Source: an uncultured Actinomycetes bacterium (GTDB lineage Bacteria > Actinomycetota > Actinomycetes > S36-B12 > UBA5976). From it: a stretch of 6,273 bases of DNA. Below, one piece after another: positions 1 through 5,955 of the stretch (the stretch's first letter is position 1; the number at the start of each line of letters is the position of its first letter). Location of the stretch: NCBI GenBank assembly GCA_903925705.1, contig CAIYGJ010000185.1, positions 1-6,273 of the forward strand. The letters are read 5' to 3'. Both the position numbers and the translations under genes were made by a program. Under the pieces are notes generated by a model. That model was not told where the DNA came from. It worked only from the letters and a program-made list of their open reading frames with translations, and did not search any database.

Positions 1-113
1 ACTCAGCTATTGAGGTTGATGGATTCAAGACCCTGGAACAGGATCAGCGAGTTGAGTTCGAAATCGGCGAAGGCCCAAAGGGTCCTCAGGCAGAGCACGT
101 ACGCCCGGTTTAA
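1..113 (+). CDS. cold-shock domain protein (CspA-like), 3' end only
   Basis: Reading from base 3 gives 36 codons and a TAA at 111-113. The peptide begins SAIEVDGFKTLEQDQRVEFE and ends QAEHVRPV. It matches the last strands of a cold-shock domain: the HYSAI strand, a loop with F-K-T-L, a QRVEFE strand, then a G-P-K-G-P-Q-A turn and the closing strand. Small actinobacterial Csp proteins end this way, at about 67 residues, so roughly the last half is present and the RNP1 and RNP2 RNA-binding motifs lie upstream of the window. Family members bind single-stranded RNA and DNA and melt RNA secondary structure in the cytoplasm. The specific paralogue cannot be told from this part. A strong terminator follows 16 bases after the stop. 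Confidence 0.9.
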   Translation, partial: SAIEVDGFKTLEQDQRVEFEIGEGPKGPQAEHVRPV

Positions 114-129
114 GACCAACACCTTATAC

Positions 130-160
130 AAAAGGACTCGAGATTTTCTCGGGTCCTTTT
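130..160. terminator. probable bidirectional intrinsic terminator between csp and the convergent membrane protein gene
   Basis: The arms 130-142 (AAAAGGACTCGAG) and 148-160 (CTCGGGTCCTTTT) pair over 13 positions with one G-U wobble and a five-base loop (ATTTT). On the + strand the right arm ends in TTTT, followed by GTTATT. On the - strand the left arm reads as TTTT, so the structure can stop transcripts from both sides. It lies between the csp stop at 113 and the end of the - strand gene at 165, where a shared terminator would be expected. Confidence 0.88.
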
Positions 161-164
161 GTTA

Positions 165-947
165 TTACAGAACCGATACTTCATCTTCTGGATTACGCCT
201 TGACCAAGTCAAGATCAAGTCTGTAGTGATCAGTCCTGCTAGCCCAAGTGCAAATGCACTCGGTGCTGGCAGGACTGTGATCGTTGCGGCCACCACAGTT
301 GAGAACATTACGGATCCACCAAGTGACTTAGTGGTACCGCGCAAAAGATCAGATACGGCTGAAGGTCCGTAACTGCGCGAGGTAGTTGGCGCTAGCACTG
401 ACAAAATAACGGGCATCGACGCCAAGACGCCGGCCGCTTGAACTCCGATGATATCTTTTACTCCGGTCAATGTTGCAACTAAAGTTCCTGCGATCGCTGC
501 CTTCATCGGAGTCTCCCACCATTGCGGAATACGAACCGATTGATCATCAGTTAACGGCTTGGGCCAAAACTTAATCGCAATTGCGGAGACAAAAACAACT
601 ATCGCGCCCGCGAGCCAAGTGTTATCAAGTTGAACTAACGAAACATCAGCAAGTCCTGCAACTAACCATCCACTTAGCAGCGCAACTGGCCAGGCTTTTC
701 GCCAATTAATGAAAGTGAAAATGTAACAGTAGGAAACAACGGCGATCTGGCCCGCCACAACACCGTGTGCTGCTCGCGCGGTTTGCTCGGCCCCATCCAT
801 CAAATAGACCAAAACCAAAAACGGCGCAGTGGAAAGTGGGAGGCCAATCACTCTGCCGCCGATTGCATGTCCCCAGCGTTTTTGAATGTAAGAAACCAAA
901 ACGACTAGTGAAGGCGTAAGCAATAGCCGAAGTAACAGAATGCTCAC
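165..947 (-). CDS. multi-pass membrane protein with two internal repeats, function unknown
   Basis: The product is 260 residues and strongly hydrophobic, with about seven or eight likely membrane segments (for example near 5-20, 29-50, 62-80, 86-105, 110-127, 148-182, 208-225 and 230-248). A hydrophilic linker rich in D, R and W lies at about 128-147. Residues 29-77 and 167-216 resemble each other: I-G, then G-L-P-L-S/G-V-L-A-S, a proline, a hydrophobic run, a polar loop and a second helix. This suggests a duplicated unit. The single unit recalls small GlpM/DUF3147-like membrane proteins, but that link is from memory and weak. The start is the GTG at 947. An in-frame TAG lies two codons upstream and the next in-frame ATG would remove 49 residues. 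There is no Shine-Dalgarno at usual distance, and a -10-like CATGAT sits six bases before the GTG. The gene converges on csp and diverges from pyrE. Transport is possible but not shown. Confidence 0.8.
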   Translation of the reverse strand: MSILLLRLLLTPSLVVLVSYIQKRWGHAIGGRVIGLPLSTAPFLVLVYLMDGAEQTARAAHGVVAGQIAVVSYCYIFTFINWRKAWPVALLSGWLVAGLADVSLVQLDNTWLAGAIVVFVSAIAIKFWPKPLTDDQSVRIPQWWETPMKAAIAGTLVATLTGVKDIIGVQAAGVLASMPVILSVLAPTTSRSYGPSAVSDLLRGTTKSLGGSVMFSTVVAATITVLPAPSAFALGLAGLITTDLILTWSRRNPEDEVSVL

Positions 948-953
948 GTGCTA

Positions 954-959
954 ATCATG
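954..959 (-). promoter_or_regulatory. putative -10 element of the 165-947 gene, leaderless layout
   Basis: On the - strand the hexamer CATGAT (4 of 6 to TATAAT) is followed by exactly six bases (TAGCAC) and then the GTG start. A TTGAAT (979-984 on the + strand) could be a -35, but the 19-base spacer is long. With this spacing, transcription would begin at or next to the start codon. Confidence 0.42.
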
Positions 960-1001
960 GCAGATTCGTGGGTTCCTTATTCAAAAGTTGCGTGAGCGAA
1001 A

Positions 1002-1007
1002 TAGGCT
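1002..1007 (+). promoter_or_regulatory. putative -10 element of pyrE, leaderless layout
   Basis: TAGGCT fits the actinobacterial TANNNT -10 pattern and is followed by exactly six bases (AGGGGC) before the ATG at 1014. The AGGGG in those six bases ends one base before the ATG, too close to act as a Shine-Dalgarno. I see no good -35 hexamer at 16-18 bases. Confidence 0.5.
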
Positions 1008-1013
1008 AGGGGC

Positions 1014-1547
1014 ATGTCAGATCGCGAAGCACTCCGTCAGCAAATCATCGATAAAGCCGTAGTTCACGGAAAGGTAATTCTTTCTAGTGGAAAGGAAGCT
1101 GATTACTACGTTGACTTGCGCCGCGTAACTCTTGATGCCGAAGCAGCTCCCATCATTGGTCGCGTCATGTTGGATCTGACCAAAGATTTAGATTTCGATG
1201 CAGTAGGTGGATTAACACTCGGTGCAGACCCAGTTGCAACCGCAATGTTGCATGCTGCTGCCGCGCAAGGTCGCAAACTGGATGCCTTCGTTGTTCGTAA
1301 AGCTGAAAAAGCACACGGATTACAGCGTCGTATCGAGGGTCCAGATGTGAAGGGCAAGCGAGTGCTGGCAGTCGAAGACACCAGCACCACTGGCGGTTCC
1401 GTTATGACTGCAGTCGAAGCGCTGCGCGAAGCTGGAGCTGAAGTTGTTGCGGTGGCTGTAATTGTGGAGCGCGCTGCTGCGCCGGCTGTCGAAGCCGCTG
1501 GACTTGATTATTTATACGCGTACAACTTGCCAGACTTAGGCTTGTAG
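1014..1547 (+). CDS. pyrE: orotate phosphoribosyltransferase
   Basis: This enzyme joins orotate to PRPP to form orotidine 5'-monophosphate, the fifth step of pyrimidine synthesis in the cytoplasm. The 177-residue product has the expected type I phosphoribosyltransferase features. These are an N-terminal S-S-G-K-E-A-D-Y-Y-V-D segment (24-34) for substrate binding, G-G-L-T-L-G-A-D-P (65-73), the catalytic-loop region R-K-A-E-K-A-H-G (95-102), and the PRPP-binding motif VEDTSTTGG (120-128) with its two acidic residues. It is shorter than the E. coli enzyme (213 residues) but has the length and wording of actinobacterial PyrE. The ATG at 1014 puts the N-terminus where the family starts. The gene stands alone between two - strand genes, apart from other pyr genes. 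A terminator follows 12 bases after the stop. Confidence 0.96.
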   Translation: MSDREALRQQIIDKAVVHGKVILSSGKEADYYVDLRRVTLDAEAAPIIGRVMLDLTKDLDFDAVGGLTLGADPVATAMLHAAAAQGRKLDAFVVRKAEKAHGLQRRIEGPDVKGKRVLAVEDTSTTGGSVMTAVEALREAGAEVVAVAVIVERAAAPAVEAAGLDYLYAYNLPDLGL

Positions 1548-1559
1548 TAATTCAGAGTC

Positions 1560-1586
1560 AATAGGTTTAATTTAAGACCTATTTTT
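1560..1586 (+). terminator. intrinsic terminator of pyrE, overlapping the end of dedA
   Basis: The arms 1560-1568 (AATAGGTTT) and 1575-1583 (AGACCTATT) pair over nine positions with one G-U wobble and a six-base loop (AATTTA). The T run at 1582-1586 begins within the right arm. The right side of the hairpin and the T run lie inside the last codons and stop codon of the convergent dedA gene. On the - strand the hairpin is not followed by a T run, so it should act mainly for pyrE. Confidence 0.72.
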
Positions 1587-2228
1587 ACGTTGCTTTAAAA
1601 CTTCAAGTACAACTGGAACCAAGCTCAAAGCTACAATTCCAAGGGCGACAAGCTCAATGTTGTCGGCAACAAATTGAATACCTCCAAAAAAGTATCCAGC
1701 CAGGGTGAGTGTTATCACCCAAAGGATTCCGCCAATAGTGCTGTAGGTGGCGAAAATTCGAAAATTCATTCGCGCCACACCTGCCATGCTGGTGATTACA
1801 GGTCTAACAACGGGAACAAATCGTGCCAAGACGATAGCGCGTGGACCGTGCTTTTCAAAAAAGTTTTGCGTTACAACTACGTACTCTTGCTTGAAGACTC
1901 TGGAGTCAGGGCGGCTAAATAGTTTCGGTCCCAACTTTGCACCAGTCCAATAGCCAAGGAGATTACCCAGAATTGCCGCAATAGACATCGCGACAATCGC
2001 AATCCAGACTGGTGTTGAAATGAACCCAGTGGCGAGCAGAATTCCAACAATAAAGAGCAAGCTGTCACCCGGGAGGACTAGTCCAATAAGTAGCGCACAT
2101 TCAATAAATAAAATCCCGCATGCAACCACAAGCGCCAGACTGCCAAAGCCCTTGAGTAAGCCTTCCGGGTCAAGTAGTCCCGCAGCTTGAATTGATGTTG
2201 CGAATTCGAAGTGGGTAGTTGCAATCAC
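1572..2228 (-). CDS. DedA-family (SNARE-associated/VTT domain) membrane protein
   Basis: From the GTG at 2228 the product is 218 residues, the usual DedA length of about 200-220. DedA proteins are inner-membrane proteins linked to undecaprenyl-phosphate or phospholipid flipping and to proton-dependent envelope homeostasis. Visible hallmarks are F-I-E-C (E43), G-L-V-L-P-G-D-S (D55), G-N-L-L-G-Y-W-T-G (88-96), F-F-E-K-H-G-P-R (R130) and A-R-F-V-P-V-V-R-P (R136, R142). The acidic pair and the arginines correspond to residues needed by E. coli YqjA/YghB. Membrane segments lie around 31-50, 56-70, 75-95, 158-182 and 190-210, with a basic C-terminal tail. The frame is open to a GTG at 2285, but the 19 extra residues do not resemble DedA N-termini. 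GTG 2228 also has TACAGT six bases upstream. The gene diverges from fba, and its substrate cannot be told. Confidence 0.9.
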   Translation of the reverse strand: MIATTHFEFATSIQAAGLLDPEGLLKGFGSLALVVACGILFIECALLIGLVLPGDSLLFIVGILLATGFISTPVWIAIVAMSIAAILGNLLGYWTGAKLGPKLFSRPDSRVFKQEYVVVTQNFFEKHGPRAIVLARFVPVVRPVITSMAGVARMNFRIFATYSTIGGILWVITLTLAGYFFGGIQFVADNIELVALGIVALSLVPVVLEVLKQRKNRS

Positions 2229-2234
2229 TATATG

Positions 2235-2240
2235 ACTGTA
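2235..2240 (-). promoter_or_regulatory. putative -10 element of dedA, leaderless layout
   Basis: On the - strand TACAGT (TANNNT) is followed by exactly six bases (CATATA) and then the GTG at 2228. No Shine-Dalgarno precedes this GTG and no good -35 is visible. The element supports choosing 2228 over 2285 as the start. Confidence 0.45.
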
Positions 2241-2300
2241 CCCGTGACACAATAAGAACGTGGGCAGCGGCAAGCCCAAACCCACTGAATTATTGACTGC

Positions 2301-2305
2301 AGGAG
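2301..2305 (+). promoter_or_regulatory. ribosome binding site deciding the fba start
   Basis: AGGAG lies eight bases before the ATG at 2314. This selects 2314 over the in-frame ATG at 2260, whose 18 extra residues are unlike any aldolase N-terminus and would run into the dedA promoter region. Confidence 0.8.
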
Positions 2306-2313
2306 TATGCCAA

Positions 2314-3339
2314 ATGCCAATTGCTAGCCCAGAGATTTATAACGAAATGCTTGATCGCGCCAAGGCTGGCGCATTCGCCTACCCAGCAATTAACTGCACG
2401 TCCTCGCAGACAATAGTTGCAGCCATTCAAGGATTTGCCGAAGCTGAAAGCGACGGCATTGTTCAGGTTTCTTGGGGCGGCGCTGAATATGCATCGGGCC
2501 AGCGCGTCAAAGACATGGTCATCGGCTCAGTAGCCCTTGCCGAATTCGCACACGCAGTTGCCAAGGGTTACGGGGTAAACATTGCACTTCATACCGATCA
2601 CTGCCCAGCAGAAAAACTTGATGGCTTTATGCGTCCGCTAGTTCAGATTTCAGCTGACCGGGTCAAGGCTGGCCAAGAACCGCTTTTCCAATCTCACATG
2701 TGGGATGGCTCGGCAGTTTCAATGAAGGAAAACCTTGCTGTGGCCGATGAAATGTTGGATAAGTGCGCAGCAGCTCGAACAATTCTCGAAATCGAAATCG
2801 GCGTTGTTGGTGGCGAAGAAGATGGCATCGAAGCATCACATGATGCCAAGTTATTCTCAACCCCAGAAGATGCATTAGCAATGGCAGAACGTTTAGGTCT
2901 TGGTGAACGTGGTCGCTATTTAGTCGCAGCAACTTTTGGAAATGTTCACGGCGTATACAAGCCAGGCAACGTTGTACTAACACCAGGCATCTTGAAAGAA
3001 CTGCAAGATGCTGTGCAGGCAAAGCACAACACCAAGGACAAGCCACTTGATTTGGTGTTCCACGGTGGTTCAGGTTCATTGCTTTCTGAAATCCGCGAGT
3101 CACTTGACTACGGCGTTATCAAAATGAACATCGATACAGATACCCAATACGCATTTACTCGCCCAGTGGCGGATCATGTTTTCAAAAACTACGACGGCAT
3201 CTTGAAGATTGATGGCGAAGTTGGAAACAAGAAGATTTATGACCCACGCGCATTCGGCAAATTAGCTGAAGCCGGAATGGCTGCTCGTGTTGTTAGAGCT
3301 TGCGAAGACCTTCGCGCTACCGGAACGGGAATCAAGTAA
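2314..3339 (+). CDS. fba: class II fructose-1,6-bisphosphate aldolase
   Basis: This zinc-dependent enzyme reversibly splits fructose 1,6-bisphosphate into dihydroxyacetone phosphate and glyceraldehyde 3-phosphate in glycolysis and gluconeogenesis. The 341-residue product starts MPIASPEIYN, as actinobacterial Fba proteins do. The catalytic and metal residues are in place: H-T-D-H-C (D95 catalytic, H96 zinc), E-I-E-I-G-V-V-G-G-E-E-D (159-170), N-V-H-G-V-Y (H212 zinc), V-F-H-G-G-S-G-S (H250 zinc and phosphate loop) and N-I-D-T-D (272-276). The length is close to that of the E. coli class II enzyme and points to class IIA. Its stop codon overlaps the next ATG in TAATG, so it should be co-transcribed and translationally coupled with the DUF3151 gene. 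I could not identify a convincing promoter in the 85 bases shared with dedA. Confidence 0.97.
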   Translation: MPIASPEIYNEMLDRAKAGAFAYPAINCTSSQTIVAAIQGFAEAESDGIVQVSWGGAEYASGQRVKDMVIGSVALAEFAHAVAKGYGVNIALHTDHCPAEKLDGFMRPLVQISADRVKAGQEPLFQSHMWDGSAVSMKENLAVADEMLDKCAAARTILEIEIGVVGGEEDGIEASHDAKLFSTPEDALAMAERLGLGERGRYLVAATFGNVHGVYKPGNVVLTPGILKELQDAVQAKHNTKDKPLDLVFHGGSGSLLSEIRESLDYGVIKMNIDTDTQYAFTRPVADHVFKNYDGILKIDGEVGNKKIYDPRAFGKLAEAGMAARVVRACEDLRATGTGIK

Positions 3340-3755
3340 TGACTATTGGACAAGATTTATTAGATGGCCCACCACCAACACTTCTTCCCGCAGACAATCG
3401 CGCGCTGGAAGCAATTGCTGCTGGCAAGTCACCGGAAGAAGTAGCAGCAGAATTTCCAGAAAGCAGTTTGGCTTGGGCCGCGTTAGCCGACCAGGCCTGG
3501 AATGAAAAACGCGTCATCGAGTCCTATGCGTTTGCTCGCGTTGGGTACCACCGCGGACTTGATTCACTTCGCAAGAATGGCTGGAAGGGTTTTGGCCCAG
3601 TGCCATGGGCCCACGAACCAAACCGTGGCTTCCTGCGCTGCTTGAACGCGTTAGCTCGTGGCGCAAATTCCATCGGAGAATCGGCAGAAGCCACTCGATG
3701 CGCCCAGTTCTTAACGGACTGTGATCCGGCTGCCACTCAAGCACTAGCCGAGTAA
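3339..3755 (+). CDS. DUF3151 family protein, function unknown
   Basis: The 138-residue soluble protein matches, from memory, the actinobacterial DUF3151 family along its full length. It starts MTIGQDLLDGPPPTLLP. It then has E-V-A-A-E-F-P-E-S-S-L-A-W-A-A-L-A (34-50), which reads like one TPR-type helix pair. The family signature at 70-100 contains Y-H-R-G-L-D, G-W-K-G, P-V-P-W and H-E-P-N-R-G-F-L-R. Cysteines are at 101, 121 and 128. No signal peptide or membrane segment is seen. The start at 3339 overlaps the fba stop by one base. The frame is open further upstream to 3300, but those residues are the fba 3' end read in another frame. Translational coupling to fba suggests a role near aldolase or a shared need for expression, but no function is established to my knowledge. 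Confidence 0.92.
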   Translation: MTIGQDLLDGPPPTLLPADNRALEAIAAGKSPEEVAAEFPESSLAWAALADQAWNEKRVIESYAFARVGYHRGLDSLRKNGWKGFGPVPWAHEPNRGFLRCLNALARGANSIGESAEATRCAQFLTDCDPAATQALAE

Positions 3756-3768
3756 ACCCAAACCATAA

Positions 3769-3792
3769 ATAAGGACTAGCCTTATCTAGGTT
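3769..3792 (+). promoter_or_regulatory. inverted repeat and possible -10 element upstream of purA
   Basis: ATAAGG (3769-3774) and CCTTAT (3780-3785) form a perfect six-base inverted repeat around ACTAG. It is followed directly by TAGGTT (3787-3792), a TANNNT match that would place a start near 3799 and give purA a short leader. There is no T run after the repeat, so it is a poor terminator. It could be an operator, or chance. Confidence 0.35.
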
Positions 3793-3803
3793 CATCGAGA
3801 TTT

Positions 3804-3810
3804 AAGGGGA
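3804..3810 (+). promoter_or_regulatory. ribosome binding site of purA
   Basis: AAGGGGA ends six bases before the ATG at 3817. This is a good Shine-Dalgarno at normal spacing and fixes the start. Confidence 0.7.
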
Positions 3811-3816
3811 ATTGCC

Positions 3817-5106
3817 ATGCCTGCCGTAGTGCTAGTTGGTGCTCAATGGGGAGACGAAGGTAAAGGTAAAGCTACCGACCTTCTGGGAAGTCGCGTGGAT
3901 TATTGCGTCCGCTATCAAGGTGGAAACAACGCAGGTCACACCGTTGTAATCGGTGACAAAAAGTTTGCTCTTCACTTGTTGCCAAGTGGCATCCTGACTC
4001 CTGAAGTAACTCCAGTTATAGGCAACGGTGTTGTTATCGACGTCGGCGTTCTGTTTGAAGAAATTGATGGGCTTGAGGCCCAAGGTATCGACACTTCTAA
4101 TTTGTTGATCAGCGCTAATGCTCACTTAATCACCTCGTACCATGTAACGCTTGATAAGGTAACTGAGCGCTTCTTGGGTAATTCCAAAATTGGAACTACT
4201 GGACGCGGAATTGGCCCATCGTATGCAGACAAAATTTCGCGCCTTGGCATTCGTGTGCAAGACCTATTCGATGAAAAAATTCTTCGCGCAAAAATCGAAG
4301 GCTCACTTCTTAGTAAGAACCAAGTTCTAGTCAAGGTGTTTAACCGTCGCGCAGTAACTGTTGATGAAGTTGTAGAAGACTTGATGCAGCACGCCGAGCG
4401 TTTGCAGCCATACGTCGCTGATACTTCGTTGATTTTGAATCGCGCATTGGATGAGAACAAAGTTGTCTTGCTTGAAGGCGGACAGGGTACTTTGCTAGAC
4501 GTTGATCATGGAACATATCCATTTGTAACTTCCAGTAATCCAACTGCTGGCGGTGCATGTGCTGGATCGGGAATCGGCCCAACCAAGATCACAGGTGTTG
4601 TCGGAATTCTCAAGGCTTACACAACTCGTGTTGGTTCGGGACCATTCCCAACCGAACTGCTTGACGATGATGGCGAAAAACTTCGCACCATCGGTGGCGA
4701 ACGTGGTGTCACAACTGGTCGCCCACGTCGATGTGGTTGGTTCGATGCACCGATCGCCCGCTACGCAACTCGTATCAATGGATTAACTGACATCTTCTTA
4801 ACAAAACTTGACGTATTAACTGGCTGGGAAAAGATTCCGGTTTGTGTTGCTTACGACATTGATGGAACGCGCTCAGAAGAGTTGCCAATGACGCAAACTG
4901 AATTCCACCACGCAAAACCAATTTATGAAATGTTGCCTGGTTGGTCAGAAGACATCAGTGGTGCAAAAACTATGGAAGATCTTCCAGCTAATGCTCGCGC
5001 GTACGTCAAGTTCCTTGAAGACGTCAGCGGAACCCCAATCTCTGCGGTTGGCGTTGGTCAAGATCGAAATGCCACAATCAGCATTAACGACTTACTACGA
5101 AAGTAG
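3817..5106 (+). CDS. purA: adenylosuccinate synthetase
   Basis: This cytoplasmic enzyme uses GTP to join IMP and aspartate into adenylosuccinate, the first step from IMP to AMP. The 429-residue product has nearly the length of E. coli PurA (432). The GTP-binding and catalytic loop G-A-Q-W-G-D-E-G-K-G-K is at 8-18 with the catalytic D13, and N-N-A-G-H-T at 37-42 supplies H41. G-T-T-G-R-G-I-G-P (126-134) contacts IMP, and T-S-S-N-P-T-A-G lies at 238-245. The arginine-rich loop G-V-T-T-G-R-P-R-R (297-305) binds aspartate. T-K-L-D (329-332) recognises guanine, and G-V-G-Q-D-R (412-417) closes the nucleotide site. No key residue is missing. The ATG at 3817 has a good ribosome binding site. The GNAT gene begins four bases after the stop, implying one operon. 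Confidence 0.97.
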   Translation: MPAVVLVGAQWGDEGKGKATDLLGSRVDYCVRYQGGNNAGHTVVIGDKKFALHLLPSGILTPEVTPVIGNGVVIDVGVLFEEIDGLEAQGIDTSNLLISANAHLITSYHVTLDKVTERFLGNSKIGTTGRGIGPSYADKISRLGIRVQDLFDEKILRAKIEGSLLSKNQVLVKVFNRRAVTVDEVVEDLMQHAERLQPYVADTSLILNRALDENKVVLLEGGQGTLLDVDHGTYPFVTSSNPTAGGACAGSGIGPTKITGVVGILKAYTTRVGSGPFPTELLDDDGEKLRTIGGERGVTTGRPRRCGWFDAPIARYATRINGLTDIFLTKLDVLTGWEKIPVCVAYDIDGTRSEELPMTQTEFHHAKPIYEMLPGWSEDISGAKTMEDLPANARAYVKFLEDVSGTPISAVGVGQDRNATISINDLLRK

Positions 5107-5110
5107 TTAA

Positions 5111-5872
5111 ATGAAAATCAGCTCGGTCAAGAACGAATTCGGCGATCCAATTGGTTTACCAGTTGGCGATGTGGTTAGACCTGGACTACCAGATGAGTCA
5201 GTAACTCTGACGGGTCAGTACTGCTACCTAGAAGTTTTGGATGCAGACAAGCACACATCAGATCTATGGTCGGTTTACTCGTTAGACACTGATGGGCGTC
5301 TTTGGACCTACATGCCACAGGGTCCATTCAAGAGTGAAGCTGAATACCGAGTTTGGGTTGAAGGCGCTCAGCACAAAGCCGATCCGTTCTTTTACGCGAT
5401 TATCGATAGCGAAACCAATAAAGCAGTAGGTGTTGCTTCTTACTTGCGCGTTGATCCAGTTTCCAGCTCGATTGAAGTTGGTTGGATTACCTACTCACCG
5501 GTCATCCAGCAAAAACCGATAGCAACTGAAGCCATGTACTTGATGATGAAGTACGTATTTGATCTTGGCTACCGCCGCTACGAGTGGAAATGTAATTCGC
5601 TGAACCAACCATCGATCAATGCTGCAATGCGTCTAGGCATGTCATTCGAAGGGTTGTTCCGCCAAGCCACAATGGTTAAGGGACATAACCGAGACACTGC
5701 CTGGTTTGCCATCATTGATAGGGACTGGCCACTGGCCCAGGATGCTTTCGTTGCCTGGCTAGACCCTGAGAATTTTGATGAAAACGGACAGCAAAGTCTG
5801 CGCTTATCTGAGTTAACTGCGCCAATTGTGGAAGCCCGCTGGCCAAACTTAAGCCTCGACGTCCAGCGCTAG
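5111..5872 (+). CDS. GNAT family N-acetyltransferase
   Basis: The 253-residue protein matches a long GNAT family found in many bacteria. It starts with a short N-E-F-G-D-P-I-G-L-P-V extension (8-18). Next come a first strand Y-C-Y-L-E-V-L (37-43), G-R-L-W-T-Y-M-P (62-69) and G-P-F-K-S-E (71-76). The central strands are F-Y-A-I-I-D (94-99), V-G-V-A-S-Y-L (106-112) and I-E-V-G-W-I (121-126), followed by the acetyl-CoA loop and helix (about 131-150). R-R-Y-E-W-K-C-N-S-L-N (155-165), a helix with A-A-M-R-L-G-M, F-E-G and K-G-H-N-R-D-T-A-W-F follow. This is the order seen in RimL-like acetyltransferases. The acetyl-CoA loop reads Q-Q-K-P-I-A-T, with proline where a glycine is usual. It starts four bases after purA with only a weak GAAAG upstream, so it probably relies on purA translation. 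The acceptor substrate is unknown. Confidence 0.87.
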   Translation: MKISSVKNEFGDPIGLPVGDVVRPGLPDESVTLTGQYCYLEVLDADKHTSDLWSVYSLDTDGRLWTYMPQGPFKSEAEYRVWVEGAQHKADPFFYAIIDSETNKAVGVASYLRVDPVSSSIEVGWITYSPVIQQKPIATEAMYLMMKYVFDLGYRRYEWKCNSLNQPSINAAMRLGMSFEGLFRQATMVKGHNRDTAWFAIIDRDWPLAQDAFVAWLDPENFDENGQQSLRLSELTAPIVEARWPNLSLDVQR

Positions 5873-5890
5873 GTACATTTGCCACTTAAG

Positions 5891-5920
5891 TTCGCCAGGT
5901 TATTGCCACAGGCGTAGCAT
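5891..5920 (+). promoter_or_regulatory. weak candidate promoter of the aminotransferase gene
   Basis: TAGCAT at 5915-5920 fits TANNNT, with a poor TTCGCC at 5891-5896 as the only -35-like match. A start near 5927 would give a leader of about 30 bases that carries the ribosome binding site. I see no terminator between 5872 and 5956, so read-through from purA-GNAT is equally possible. Confidence 0.25.
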
Positions 5921-5937
5921 TGACTCGACCACTTGGT

Positions 5938-5945
5938 AAGAGGAG
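5938..5945 (+). promoter_or_regulatory. ribosome binding site of the aminotransferase gene
   Basis: AAGAGGAG ends ten bases before the ATG at 5956. It is a strong match to anti-Shine-Dalgarno, at slightly long spacing. Confidence 0.65.
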
Positions 5946-5955
5946 TTGCTAAACC

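Noticed and set aside
10..372. A 120-codon + strand open frame running from csp through the terminator into the membrane protein gene.
   Set aside because: It overlaps two real genes and a terminator, and its composition (S/T/R-rich, no domain) is that of a shadow.
2229..2285. Upstream extension of dedA to a GTG at 2285.
   Set aside because: The extra 19 residues do not look like a DedA N-terminus, and the start at 2228 fits the leaderless spacing and family length.
2260..2313. Upstream extension of fba from an in-frame ATG at 2260.
   Set aside because: It has no ribosome binding site, its residues do not resemble aldolases, and the ATG at 2314 has AGGAG at eight bases and the family N-terminus.
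2663..3103. A 146-codon open frame antisense to fba.
   Set aside because: It lies wholly inside a well-conserved enzyme gene, has no recognisable domain and has an odd His/Arg/Leu-rich composition typical of a shadow frame.
3756..3816. A purine riboswitch before purA.
   Set aside because: The gap is only 61 bases, with a six-base inverted repeat and no purine-aptamer core that I can recognise.
5873..5955. A terminator after the GNAT gene.
   Set aside because: There is an ACTTAAGT palindrome at 5884-5891 but no GC-rich stem and no T run.
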